Source of the DNA: Bombyx mori
Lineage: Eukaryota; Arthropoda; Insecta; Lepidoptera; Bombycidae
Direction of reading: 5' to 3'
Length of the DNA stretch: 64,000 bases
Assembly: GCF_030269925.1 (NCBI RefSeq)
Contig: NC_085119.1
Location: forward strand, 8,159,001 to 8,223,000
Below are positions 47,340 to 58,628 of this stretch, piece after piece. The first letter of the stretch is position 1. Each line of letters opens with the position of its first letter. The notes below the pieces were generated by a model. That model had not been told where the DNA came from. It was given only the letters and a program-made list of their open reading frames with translations, and made no database searches. A program made the position numbers and the translations under genes.

Positions 47340-48095
47340 GTTTGTTTGCGTACTGACTTTATGTGGGGACTGAATGTCATCCCTCTGTCAAGGATGATCT
47401 CTAAGTATTTGACCTTCGCGGTTCAAGGTATGAGTTGGCAAAAGACAGTTATCGGGGGAATGATGTTACCGCGCCCATTACGGGAAAGGATACTCGAAGG
47501 GGTGTCGAGAGGCAACCCCTTTTAAGGAGCACGGCTTTGTTTTTATTTTATAAACTATATAAATCTTCCTGCTCGAATAGTAGATAGCCGGCGACCAGAT
47601 TATGTTACTTGCATCACAGAATAGTAACAGGGAAAGAGCAGAGCCTTGAAGAGCTCCGGCCGAGATTTGACGAGGGTGAGAGCGGGACACATTGCTCGTA
47701 GAACGGATGGCCGTTGGGGCCAGAAAACTCTTGAGTGGCGACCGCGTACAGGAAGACTTAGCGTGGGTAGGCCTCCCATAAGATGGACCGACGATCTATT
47801 GAGGTTCGCGCGGATCCGCTGGATGCAGGCAGCGTGGCTCCGATCTTTGTGGCGAGGCTTGGGGGAGGCCTATGTCCAGCAGTGGACGTCTGTGGGTTGA
47901 TAAGAAGAAGAAGAGAGCGGGTTCCCTCTACCCGAGACGGGAACTAACGTTTCACAATAAAACCTCTTATGATGAGCAGCACGAGATTGTCTGGCACTCC
48001 AATGTTGTACACTTTGTAAATGAAGCCACTGTGTCAGACTGCCAAACGCCTTTGCGAAAGAAAAGAAGAGGGCTCCTGTGGGAATATAAATACTG
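47340..48095 (-). mobile_element. Jockey-type LINE fragment, interrupted by an RTE
   Basis: Minus-strand frames retain GALQGSALSLLLF and SPAIYYSSRK, parts of the reverse transcriptase palm region (QGS...LSPLL and the region after the catalytic Asp pair). The DNA aligns with the larger copy at 63.06-63.6 kb on both sides of the RTE insertion. Broken and inactive. Confidence 0.7.
47687..47912 (+). mobile_element. 5'-truncated RTE-type LINE nested in the Jockey
   Basis: A 226-bp insertion flanked by gagagcggg at 47678-47686 and 47913-47921. It encodes HIARRTDGRWGQKTLEWRPR, GRPPIRWTDDL and WRGLGEAYVQQWTSVG, the extreme C terminus of an RTE reverse transcriptase, then a stop and a TAAGAAGAAGAA tail. 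The host element's uninterrupted form is seen near 63,440. Confidence 0.88.
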
Positions 48096-48419
48096 TGCTA
48101 ACTATTATCTAATTTATACATAAATAATAAAAAGTATATTTTTTTACATACCTTCAGTTTGATTCGTTTTTAAATGCATTTGCACACAAGTACTATCATT
48201 ATGTTCAAAAGCGACCACTTTATTCATAAGGTTTTAAAAAAATGTAAAATTAGATTTTAGAATGAATGAAATCGTAGTCGGTAAAAAGCACAACTACATT
48301 TACGTCGAGTCGTAACTTTCTACGCTTACAGTAAATAAAACTACAAGCACCTTCTAGTTTATTTTTATTAACTAGAATACTAGTGGTCATCTATCTTCTA
48401 TATGCGTATATAATATATA

Positions 48420-48810
48420 TGTCGTGGATAACGACTTTTAGTAACATTAAGACGGTGGTTTTGATTATTATTTTAAATGATGAAATGTTGTTTTGATAAA
48501 TATCACAAAATGAAGGGTAGACTCCGTAACGCCACAGTATAAAATGGCGGTACGACAGAGTCGTGGCATTCCGTGTCAGACAGTCATTCCGTCCATCTCA
48601 GTCAGTGAGTCTCTGACAGTCAGTCAGTCTCTGACAGTCAGTCAGTCAGTCAGTCGGTATGTGCAACGAAACTGTCGGTTTACCCTGTCATTGTGAAAAT
48701 TGTAGTTTCAATAATTATTATTGAAAAGTTTTATTGACTAAACTGAGTTCAATCGAATACGAGTGATGACGGAACCTACGGCTCAGCCATCCCTGACTGG
48801 TCCGCCAACA
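48420..48810. mobile_element. Probable second solo LTR, 391 bp
   Basis: Starts TGTCGTGG and ends CGCCAACA, with 4-bp direct repeats tata outside both ends. TATA-like gtataaaatgg at about 48,539 is followed by a (CAGT)n-rich stretch containing initiator-like motifs. The flanking repeats are low-complexity, so the call is less secure than at 37.3 kb. Confidence 0.5.
48590..48660. repeat. (CAGT)n-rich microsatellite
   Basis: Repeated cagtcagtcagt units with interruptions such as ctctgacagtcagtcag. Confidence 0.8.
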
Positions 48811-48811
48811 T

Positions 48812-48975
48812 ATATATAAAAGTGAATGTATATGTATATTACGTATGGACTCCGAAATGGCTGGACAAAAGTCGATGAAATTTTCAGGATATCTTCAGAT
48901 TGACCTAGCAAGTGATCCGGTGATGAATTTTGTAGATTTTTTTATTTCAAGAAAACCTTACAAAATTTCCTAAGG
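48812..48975 (+). mobile_element. Helitron-family fragment
   Basis: ggactccgaaatggctggac, tttcaggatatcttcag and gtgatccggtgatgaattt are segments shared by lepidopteran Helitron copies. No 3' CTAG end is seen, so the copy is partial. Confidence 0.5.
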
Positions 48976-49659
48976 TTTTTATTAGTACCTCCGTATTAGG
49001 ATCCAACTATTATATATTTTTTTCGTTTTCAGTTCTAATACACACATTACAATTAACATATCATCAGCGTGAATAAAAATTCCAAGTTCAGGTTTCATTA
49101 AGGAATATCCTCCCCTATCCAGCAATGACTCCTAATCATGGTTTTTTTTGTGTTAATCATTCTTAAGCCTAACCTTGATAATCGATCCAAGTACCTAAAA
49201 TAGGCCTATTTGATTTATTTGATTTTTATTACACCATGCTATTTCGACATCTTTGAAGTATTTCGTGAACGCGTCTTAAGTAAGTTTGCCTCACAAAAAT
49301 TAGCACCTGACTTCAAAATTGAAACACCTGCATAGTCACATTGCTTTGTAGGAGTATATCGAGTGCCTTTATATTTTAGGTAACGACGACTTCAAACTTA
49401 TCGTATACAAAACATTTTTCGGTTTCTGACTCTTGAGGATAATCCGCGCAGGTAACCCTTAAGTTAAGTTCGAGCTAAGTTCACATATCGAAGGGTGAAA
49501 AGCGATTACATTTAAGCTACATTTTTGTAACTTTACAGGAGAGAAATTTAAAGTTTAAAATTTGTAAAAATATCATATAACAAACAAACTTCTTCAGCTA
49601 TTTCAATAGGAGTAAACTTAATTGAAGTTCAATTAAAAACATCCAAGTGTTGATGCTTA
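48976..49659. other. Intergenic DNA, nothing recognised
   Basis: AT-rich, without supported frames or repeats. Confidence 0.45.
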
Positions 49660-49880
49660 TCACTACATAGTATAAAACAAAGTCGCTTTCTCTGTCCCTA
49701 TATCTGTCTGTCCCTATGTATGCTTAAATTTTTAAAACTGCGCAACGGATTTTTATGCGTTTTTTTTAATAGATAGAGTAATTGAAGAGGAAGGTTTATA
49801 TGTATAATAACATCCATTAAATAGTGGAGAAATCAATAATAAATTACAGTTTCCGAAGCGAAGCGAGGGCGGGTCGCTAG
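49660..49880 (+). mobile_element. Nonautonomous Helitron
   Basis: TCACTACATAGTATAAAAC at the 5' end, cgcaacggatttttatgcg inside, and GGGCGGGTCGCTAG at the 3' end followed by T. The last 35 bases are the same as in the Helitron at 43.1 kb although the body differs, so both use the same terminal signal. Confidence 0.85.
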
Positions 49881-50639
49881 TACCAAATAAAACGTAACTT
49901 TAATTACAAAGATAAATATCGCGTATTAAGCGAAATGACGCTTATACCAAATAACCTTTCACCTCTCGATGTTATTGTAACGAATAGAAAAAGAAAAAAA
50001 AATTCACAAACATTCCGAATTCCGTGAATCGAAGTCCTACACAATAATTTAGAGGAAACCTTATTACGAGTTCAGGTTAAAACGAACATAAAGCGTGAAA
50101 GTAGTACGTAACTCGAGCAATGAAATGTTAAGGATGAATAACTTAATTGGCCCCCAGAGCGTATCGGCGGGGCCCCTGTGGCACAGAGGAATGCATTTAA
50201 ATTGGATTTTAAGAGTAGGAATCACCGGCGCGCTCTTCGCCTCTCGCTGCCTTGTTAGGGCCAATCTCAAAGTTTACGTAAACGAATAAACCTTTATGGT
50301 GAAACAGAATTCAGTTATTGATATCAATATTCAGTGGAATAATTTATTTTATTCAACATTTAAATACGTACATTTTTATTGGGTTATGAAAAACTAGCTG
50401 TATCATCAAGGCAATTGAATCGACTCGTATTCTCGGGAATCTTAACTCATAATGGACAACAATTCGGGATAAATCTTTATCCCTGTCACTAGTTCAATAA
50501 TGATGTGTTACTGAGAAGTGCACTCGCAGAAGTCGAATATCACCCGCCACGAATCGTTGCCGACAATAATTGCAGCCACTTCCCTCAGCAGCTATGTTAC
50601 GATTTGTTCGACGAGGATATGACAACGGCCCAGTTATTT
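49881..50639. other. Intergenic DNA, two overlapping short frames not supported
   Basis: Opposite-strand frames at 50064-50270 and 50095-50289 overlap in a slightly GC-richer patch (gcgtatcggcggggcccctg). Neither has a recognisable domain. Left unannotated. Confidence 0.4.
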
Positions 50640-51372
50640 TTTTTTAATCCTACCTATTCGCTGGTAGCCTAAGGGGCTATTCCAGCTACGCGAGCTCACG
50701 GGCTCAATCTGAGAGAATTTGCTAACACTAGCCCTAGCAAGAGCAGTGCTTAGCACAATCTACCACCGATTCCGAATCGTGACCCACTGAGAAGATCCGG
50801 CGAGAAACTCAGTGGGTTGTGTCTATGGGTTAGTTAATCCATAGAATTATTCGTCGTAATCGAAGCGTTCGACGAGGACGGTGACCGGTGCTTGAAGAGG
50901 CTAAAAATGCTTGCCCCGTCGCGTGTTTCGGAAATGTGATTAACAGCGGCCACCATAAGAGGATTATCGTGTCGCGCCGCTTTTTCAAGGCAACGTTCTG
51001 ACGCTTCCTCTAGATACATATACTTAAGTATCGTTTCGAAATTTAAATCGTTGTGAAAATCGAAATACCATGGTAGTCCAACGACTGTCCTGCAGAAACG
51101 AGATTGACTGACTTGGAGTAAGTTTACGTGCACGCGAGTGGCGTGAGCTCTTCCATAGGTCTTCTTACATAGGTCCTGACGGACCCCATCAATGTAGATA
51201 CACCGCAAGGTGTACTGCTTTGTCATGTCCTCGTCACATATGCAATGGTACCAGTCTGGTGGTATATCTTCGATAAAAGCGAAATGATAGCTGGTATCTA
51301 TACGGGCAATCACTAAGTCACTCCATACGATTTCTTGGAAGAGGATCCACACGCACGCCTAGGATCACATCT
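50640..51372 (-). mobile_element. Jockey-type LINE, C terminus and 3' untranslated region
   Basis: A minus-strand frame of 172 codons (51352-50834) has VNLLQVSQSRFCRTVVGLPW, EEASERCLEKAARHDN and KHRSPSSSNASIT, the C-terminal part of a Jockey-type reverse transcriptase. The first 60 residues do not match and probably include read-through of decayed sequence. The 3' untranslated part runs from 50833 to 50640 and ends in an A run (T run on plus). Inactive. Confidence 0.75.
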
Positions 51373-52279
51373 GAGGTGGAGCGGATCACTCGGAAGCATT
51401 ACTGCTGAGGCAGATCGGGACACAATTACGACCACGGCTCCCGAATGTGGTCCAATTATATGCTCATGTCATATTTTTATAGTTTCATACCCATCGTGAA
51501 AATTTATGAATTGTATAAACATGGAAGAAGGGTCATCGTTACGACACTAAATTATCATAATTACAAGCCAACCAATCAGTAATCCACCCTCGTTGTTATC
51601 AATAAACATCAAGTTCTAAATCGCGACCATACGGTAATAAAATAAATAAATCGCAAAAAAAGGTAATCGACCCTCATTCAAAATCGATGTACACTATAAT
51701 ATAGGTATATGGACTTAATTCAAACTAAACTAATAATAAATTATGACTATCTGATACCAAAATAGACAATATTAAAAAATCAATTTATACTCTCGCCTCA
51801 ACTTCTCTAACGAATACGATGGTCCCATTTGAAATATTTGACTGCAGTCATCATTCAAGTCGGAGGCAAACGATAACGCAAGCGTTAGGGCAAACGTAAA
51901 TTAACGTTATGAGGAAGCGAATGACCCTCTAATCGCTGTGTTTGCAATAATGACTCATTCTCCCTTGACCGTCCACACCTTATACGTACATTATCTCCTA
52001 ATTAGTAATTATCTTTTGTTCCTACATATTACTTATGCTCTGAGCCAATATTTTACAAAACATTACAATAATTTCGTTAATTACTTTTTGGAAATGATAT
52101 CTTCTGATTAGAGTCAGCAAAGCCTAAAGATGTGAACACTACAGTCCAATTTGATAAAAACTACTCGACCCTTCAAAACAGAGCATATAATTGCTTCACA
52201 GCAGAAATAGGCAGGAGGCGGTAGGAAAAATAGAAATTAGGCAAACATAAAGATACTGCTATTACACACATGTAGCACC
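51373..52279. other. Intergenic DNA, with a short Bm1 trace
   Basis: No supported gene. A short Bm1-like piece (ttgcttcacagcagaaatag) lies near 52,190-52,230. Confidence 0.45.
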
Positions 52280-52460
52280 AACATGAGCAAACGGGGTTAC
52301 CATCTCACCGCCCGCCACCGGAGTAGAGTTCATCCATACTACTACCATCCGGCTTTGGAATGAGCTCCCTCCACGGTGTTTCCCGAGTACTATGACATAT
52401 CCTCCTTCAAACGAGGCTTGTGGAGAGTACTTAACGGTAGCTGCTTGGCAAAAAAACCTA
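52280..52460 (+). mobile_element. LINE C-terminal fragment, plus orientation
   Basis: Contains catccggctttggaatgagc, cacggtgtttcccgagtact and caaacgaggcttgtggagag. In frame this gives RLWNELP-TVFPEYYD and FKRGLWRVLNG motifs common at the C terminus of a Bombyx LINE. Truncated at both ends. Confidence 0.65.
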
Positions 52461-52469
52461 AGTTTTGTT

Positions 52470-52605
52470 TATGGCTCTTATAAAGAGACGAGCATACGAC
52501 CCACCTGATAGTGATTGGTTACCGTCGCCCGTGGACGTCAGCAATGCCAGGGGCAGAGCTAAGCCGCTGCCTGCCGTTACTAAGCCGCTGCCTACCGTCA
52601 CCGTC
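52470..52605 (-). mobile_element. LINE 3'-end fragment of the same family, minus orientation
   Basis: agacgagcatacgacccacc, gattggttaccgtcgccc and caatgccaggggcagagcta are the 3' end of the family just to the left, in reverse. The two pieces are arranged tail to tail. The frames at 52458-52655 and 52465-52734 are repeat read-through. Confidence 0.65.
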
Positions 52606-52699
52606 ACGTCTGCGTCACTGTTTTTTTTTTGCACCAATTGTGTGATAGAGTACATGGCCCATCAGGTGCTAAGTGACCATTGGAGCCCAAAAACATCAC

Positions 52700-54182
52700 A
52701 ACTTGAACATCGCTTGAGCGCATCGAACTCTTAATTTTATCGTTTGACAGCAGCACCACTGTTTAAATCGCAACACGGCCGAAATAGGGTAGAGGCATTT
52801 GCCCGTGCGAATTTAATTTACGCTCGATTTTAAATTTTCTTTCGCACATCTCAATGAAAAATGTTCGTAAACATCGACGCACGCAACGTCTTTGTTATAT
52901 CAGCGGGACAGATCATCATCATAATAATATATGCAAAGGAACTGGTTTATGAAATCGCCGCTTGAAAAAAAATTAAATAAGGTAATATAAGTTCTCTATA
53001 ATTCAGATGACATCAATCTCATCACGGAGCGGACAGCTGAGAAGCACCCCCTCGGGAAATTCAATGGTATCGTGCTGAATTTTCGCAAATGATCTCCGCT
53101 GTATTGCTCACACCGAACTCGGTGAGCGAAGTCTGGAATGCTTCGGTCAGTTATCGTCCGATTTCGTTATTAATTATTTATTTATTTGTTTATTAAGCTT
53201 CATGCAAAATTTATACATACAAAAGAATATATTAATAAAATCACTTTCAATTAAATAATTCATCTTAATTGCCTTGAGTTATCAATAGTTTTTTACAGTT
53301 TTTTATATTTATAAATATACAACTCCTCGTTGAAGATTGGCGGCAATATACGCATTCATGAGTTATTTAATTCATTATATATATTGAAAAATTAAACTTT
53401 ACATTAATTTAATACAAAAAAAAATTTTATTAATATAATGTAATAAACCAAGCCAAGAAAATCGCAATTTTAATTCAATGTATATATTGTAGATTTAGTT
53501 TACAAAAGATTTTTTTAGATATTGTATTTCCTATTATGATTTCGAATAATAAAAAATGGCAATATTATAATTTATAAAACTTATCCACGAAAGAACATCA
53601 AGGTAAAAGAGATTTAATTCACGAACATGACACGACTTTTGATCTCAATTTATCATTGACCTTTTCACGAACCATATTCCGATTCGTGTAACATGAAGCC
53701 CCGTGAATTTTTGTTACTCATCCAATAACCTGACCGGGTCTGTCCACTTAACTTGAATAATGATGTGCGAGGGAAAAGGATCGGGGAGGTGAACCGGCAA
53801 AGCTCCAGAGGTCCGCACCATCTGCTCAATCATACAAATATTATAGAATGATCATTTAAAACTGTTCCTTTCTTTCTGGCATAGAAGAATTCAGCTTTTG
53901 ACTCGGTTATCGGAGCACATAGTGAATGCTGTCTGTTAAAACCTTAAAACTACACTTTTATCCAAAAAAAATATTAAAGAAAAAACAGCGAGCGAACAAT
54001 TTTGCTTAATCACTAACATCAAATCTGATTGTTTTTTTTTTAATTTTTATCCATCCTCCTTTTACAGTTATTACTAAAAACGAGTTGTTATGTCCATATT
54101 AATAGTTGAATGAATGTACCCAGATTTGAAGATTTTTACATTAAACACTGCCGCCTGATGATGATGTTGATAAGACACATAG
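52700..54182. other. Intergenic DNA, nothing firmly recognised
   Basis: Very AT-rich around 53.2-53.6 kb. A short GC-richer piece near 53,010-53,160 may be an old LINE remnant but I cannot place it. Confidence 0.4.
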
Positions 54183-54372
54183 TATCATCATCATCATCAA
54201 CAGCCCACAGTCGTTCACTGCTGGACATAGGCCTCTCCCAATCCACACCACTGAGCCCGGTCTACGGCTCTCCTCATCCACTTCTTGCCGGCCACCGTTC
54301 GGAGGTCATCGCACCACCTAGCCAGGGAGCGTCCCACATTACGTCTTCCGCTGTGCGGTCTCTTATTTATTA
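54183..54372 (-). mobile_element. RTE-type LINE 3' end with (ATC)n tail
   Basis: Minus-strand coding remnant RRNVGRSLARWCDDLRTVAG, KKWMRRAVDRAQWCGLGEAY and VQQ, then the 3' end and an (ATG)n tail seen as atcatcatcatcatc on plus. Severely 5' truncated. The plus frame at 54110-54373 is its shadow. Confidence 0.75.
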
Positions 54373-54375
54373 AAT

Positions 54376-54666
54376 AGTAGCTGACCCGGCATACTTCGTA
54401 GTGCCCCAATCGATAAATAAAAGACTGAAGCTTTTGTATAAAATAAACTTAAAACAAACAAAAGGAATCCGTCCGACGGAGGACAAATCAAAGGAAAAAC
54501 AAAATTGTTATTTTTATTTAATTCCGAGCATTTTCATATTTATCTACCTTTTAAACATTCTCTGGACTTCCACAAATAATTCAAGACCAAAATTAGCCAA
54601 ATCGGTCTAGCCGTTCTCGAGTTTTAGCGAGACTAACGAACAGAAATTCATTTTTATATATATAGA
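54376..54666 (+). mobile_element. Dispersed SINE-like repeat, copy 1
   Basis: Starts tagctgacccggcatacttc and ends gccgttctcgagttttagcg ... ttttatatatatagat. Shares its full length with the copy at 58.3 kb and most of it with 56.1 kb. The conserved 3' block resembles the tails of lepidopteran Metulj-type SINEs; that assignment is from memory and tentative. The overlapping frame 54401-54610 is not a gene. Confidence 0.7.
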
Positions 54667-56118
54667 TTATGTATTATACACATAATATTTAATAAATAAC
54701 ATGAATAAGTGAGTTCGTAGTCTAACTAATGTTGATTGGTTACCGAAAACTAATAACATTCCAACCAAACCAAACCAAACCAAACCAAAATAATCATTAG
54801 TCGAATAAATGTTAAAACCTTTCTTAATACCCGCTCTTAATTACACCTCTCATGTTGGTGGACGTAAAATTTGGATGAGGCCTAATAATAAAACGTGAGC
54901 AGAAGGCGTCGCCATTGTAGTTGCGGTGCGTAACCCCGTGGAAAGAAAACGGCTTTCTTTACGAGCTATTTCGCTGAGCCAATATTTCTCTGCGACAGTG
55001 CGCGCCATCATAAAATAAAACGAAAAATTCCACCGCACTGCCTCCAGCTGCAATGAAAATCATAAGAGACGGGGCTTTATGAGTTATCGACGAGCGATAC
55101 ATGACGACAGGTGATTAATATCATAAACATTCGGCTTACGAAGAAATAAAAGGGCTGACAAATTTGAAGAATAGGTTTTTGTTTTGCTTTCCCTCAAACT
55201 CCTTCGAGTGAGCTGATTTCGAGGGCCATTTATTTCCAAAGGTAAAAGTGCAGTATGGACTGAATCATACCTATCTCCTTTTCTAGCATCGGAGCGATTT
55301 TACTTGTTATTCTTTACAAAAGAACTGAATAAGTATTTTGCTGAACACTTTCACTTTCTGAAAATTTTATAAACAAACAAATAACTTGAGCAATTTAAAA
55401 GAAGCTTCCAATTCTTCTAGTAGATGTTTTATTAAAATAATTACATAATGTAGCAAAGAGTATAAATATTTACACTTTTTTATCATATGAAATGCCATGG
55501 CGGGGATCTCGTTACTGAGCCGGATAACACGTGATAAAAAAGGTATCTGGTAACAAACTGTGGATGAACGTAGTACTTCCAGATATATGGGACCTCAGGT
55601 TTGGTGGCGAGTGATGCGATGGTAAAAATATATCCAATCATTCTAGAAAGCATTGCCTATGGAACATGCGATACAATACACCAAAGTCCTCCGTAAACCA
55701 AAAGTTTCCATTATTAAAGGAGACAAGGATGTATAATTATACATAATAATATGTCGGAGAAGCAACAATTATTAACACCATCGTCAGACATCGTAGGGGC
55801 GAATAGGGTGATCGAGCTAAGAGAAATATTGAGTACACCAATTACGTTTGTTGTCTTAGAACAATTTAGAAATCTTCTCTTGACGTTAGCAAACGAAAAC
55901 AAATGACAGTTCTTAGGGCGGAGGCACCGTCCTTCAAGAAGGCTGGTTGACCAGTGTAATGGCGTCTACGCGTCTCCATCGGCTAGGCTCTGTCGTAGCA
56001 CGAACTTAGCCGAGTTCCGACGATACCACAATCGTGCTGCCATCTCTCGGAAATCGTGCGGCGCTTCGTTTAGCTACCAAACTAATGACCGTCTCGGACA
56101 CATATATTTTTATTATAT
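54667..56118. other. Intergenic DNA, with a CCAAA microsatellite
   Basis: An (ACCAA)n tract lies at 54,764-54,791. No supported gene. Frames at 54850-55053 and 55714-55902 lack recognisable features. Confidence 0.45.
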
Positions 56119-56352
56119 ACTAGCTGACCCGGCAGACTTCGTAGTGCCTCAATCGATAAATACAAGACCTAAACTTTTGTATAAAATAAACTTAAAACAA
56201 ACAAAAGATATCCGAATTTTCATATTTTTCTATCTTTTAAACCTTCTCTGGACTTTCACAAATAATTCAAGACCAAAATTAGCCAAATCGGTCCAGCCGT
56301 TCTCGAGTTTTAGCGAGACTAACGAACAGCAATTCATTTTTATATATATAGA
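56119..56352 (+). mobile_element. Dispersed SINE-like repeat, copy 2 (internally deleted)
   Basis: Same ends as copies 1 and 3 (ctagctgacccggcagactt; ccagccgttctcgagtttta) but lacks about 60 bp present in copy 1 from about 54,467. Confidence 0.7.
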
Positions 56353-57957
56353 TTTGAATTGAAATTTCCTCCCATTTGAAACCCAATCATATTTGCGTTT
56401 AAACGTTTATTGAGAATAAATCGCAGTCTTTACTAAAAGTCAAGAATTATTGAAGACGTAATGCCAGAAACTTCAAAATTCTCCCGAACTCGGAGAGACG
56501 AGCTCCACGATCGTCTTTTATTGACAAACGATCTACATACAGACGGAACTGTAAAGCCTCTTACGACTAGTTATTTGAATGGGCGTGCAAAGTGCACTTA
56601 TTATGTTGTGTGCTCGAGTCTCGTACGACAACCGCTTGACAAAATACTCTACCGATTCTGTGGGAGCACCGCCCTCAATTGTTTCAGATGAAAAATGGCC
56701 CATTCGAATTGTTCGCGAACAAATGCGTGCCGTGCGGGTCATTACGCTTTGTTTTACGAATAAGTACGACAAAAAAATTCTATGGAAAGCTGATTTTTTC
56801 CGTCCTCTTGAGTTACCAACAAGCAATGTTTGAGATGCGGCTAATTGTTTCTCCTCAAAAAAAAATAGATTTCCACACCAAAATGACCAAGCCATTTTTC
56901 ATTTTGTTTTGTGCAAAACACAATGGTGCCACTTACAAAATTCATTCTGAGAGTTCTTTTCTCCGCTCTCGAGATGTAAGGTCGTGAAATTGAACGAGTA
57001 ATATCTGAAGATGAAAATCGTCGATGGAAATCATAACAGAGATTTTACTGCTCGGTATCCGATTGAAGCGTGAATGCCAAAGATTGTTTCTGAGCTCGGC
57101 CAGGATTGAGGCGATAATAACAATGTCGTCACTTCCTCAATCTTAAATCGTTCAAATATTTGCTGTAAACAGTTTTACAAAGATCGGTATTTGCGTGCGA
57201 TTTTTTTTTTTTTGCTAATGACTAAGATGGTTTACATTTTTACTAACATTTTTCGACGATAAAATCTTTTGAGAATATAATAATAATTCAACATATAACT
57301 AAAGTGATAATTACATAAATTTATTTACGTAACGTAAACATAAATGCTGTTGTATGCTTAATTGCTTAATACAAGCCATTGAAAGGGTCAACCGTTGTTT
57401 TTTTTTTATGAAAACAAGTTCTTAATGTTACGACAAAAAAAAACAAGTCTTTAATTTTCGTAATATCAATAAAACATTTGCACATCTTGATAAAACTCAA
57501 ATAACAAAACTGTATAATTTTGTTTATTTATTATGTTTACTTTCATTAATTTACATGCAAAATATCACTTTCAAAACAACGTATTTACATAAACTACAAT
57601 AATAAATGCAGCAAACAATAATACATTTAGTTATATTCTAGTGATGAAATTAAAGCTAAAAATAAAAACAACATGAAAATAAACTCGGTTCCACTATAGG
57701 AAAAATAGGTAATGTAGAAATTATTATAATGTTTAAACGCTAACCCAAAACATAATGGATTTAGGCGAAAAATAAATTAAAACTGTATATTTTGATATAT
57801 TTTTTCTCTTTCAAAAGTAAAACAATCTAATAATCTGTAACAACAAAGAATTCATGTCTTAAAATCGATAGCAGCATTCACTTTAAGATGTCTATAAGCT
57901 CCAGTTACCATTTTACTGCCATCTACGTAATATAAAAAATTAGTAAGTAAGTAAGAG
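56353..57957. other. Intergenic DNA; overlapping open frames at 56.46-56.99 kb unidentified
   Basis: Several frames of 76-120 codons overlap on both strands at 56,461-56,987 (for example 56679-56987 plus and 56895-56533 minus). Openness on both strands at once suggests composition rather than coding, and none shows a domain I recognise. The remainder is AT-rich and empty. Confidence 0.35.
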
Positions 57958-58200
57958 ACTGGTGGTAGGACCTCTTGTGAGTCCGCACGGGTAGGTACCA
58001 CCACTCTGCCTATTTCTACCGTGAAGCAGTAATGCGTTTCGGTTTTAAGGGTGGGGCAGCCGTCGTAACTTTACTGAGACCTTAGAACTTATATCTCAAG
58101 GTGGGTGGCGCATTTACATCGTAGATGTCTATGGGCTCCAGTAGCCACTTAACACCAGGTGGGCTGTGAGCTCGTCCACCCATCAAAGCAATAAAAAAAA
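57958..58200 (+). mobile_element. Bm1 SINE body with A tail
   Basis: actggtggtaggacctcttg through gtgagctcgtccacccatc, then aataaaaaaaa. The head is missing. One of the cleanest Bm1 bodies in the window. Confidence 0.93.
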
Positions 58201-58340
58201 ACTATTTTAAGCTACCTTTTTCAGAGCTTTAAGAATCATTCCAATTATGTAATATATGAAGTAATGTGAACAGAGGTACCATTCTAGGCTAGTTCCATTT
58301 ATAAGTTAGTCCTTGCCTTCAAGCAAATTTGTATAAACAG

Positions 58341-58628
58341 ACTAGCTGACCCAGCAGACTTCGTAGTGCCTCAATCGATAGATAAAAGACCTAAACTTTT
58401 GTATAAAATAAACTTAAAACAAACAAAAGGAATCCGTCCGACGGGGAACATATCAAAGGGAAAATAAAATTGTTATTTTTATTTAATTTCGAGCATTTTC
58501 ATATTTATTTACCTTTTAAACCTCCTCTGGACTTCCACAAATAATTCAAGACCAAAATTAGCCAAATCGGTCCAGCCGTTCTCGAGTTTTAGCGAGACTA
58601 ACGAACAGCAATTAATTTTTATATATAA
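58341..58628 (+). mobile_element. Dispersed SINE-like repeat, copy 3
   Basis: Full-length match to copy 1 at 54.4 kb with few changes; ends in ttttatatataaaa. Confidence 0.7.

Noticed and set aside
50064..50289. Overlapping opposite-strand frames
   Set aside because: No recognised motif on either strand and no repeat family; the overlap suggests chance.
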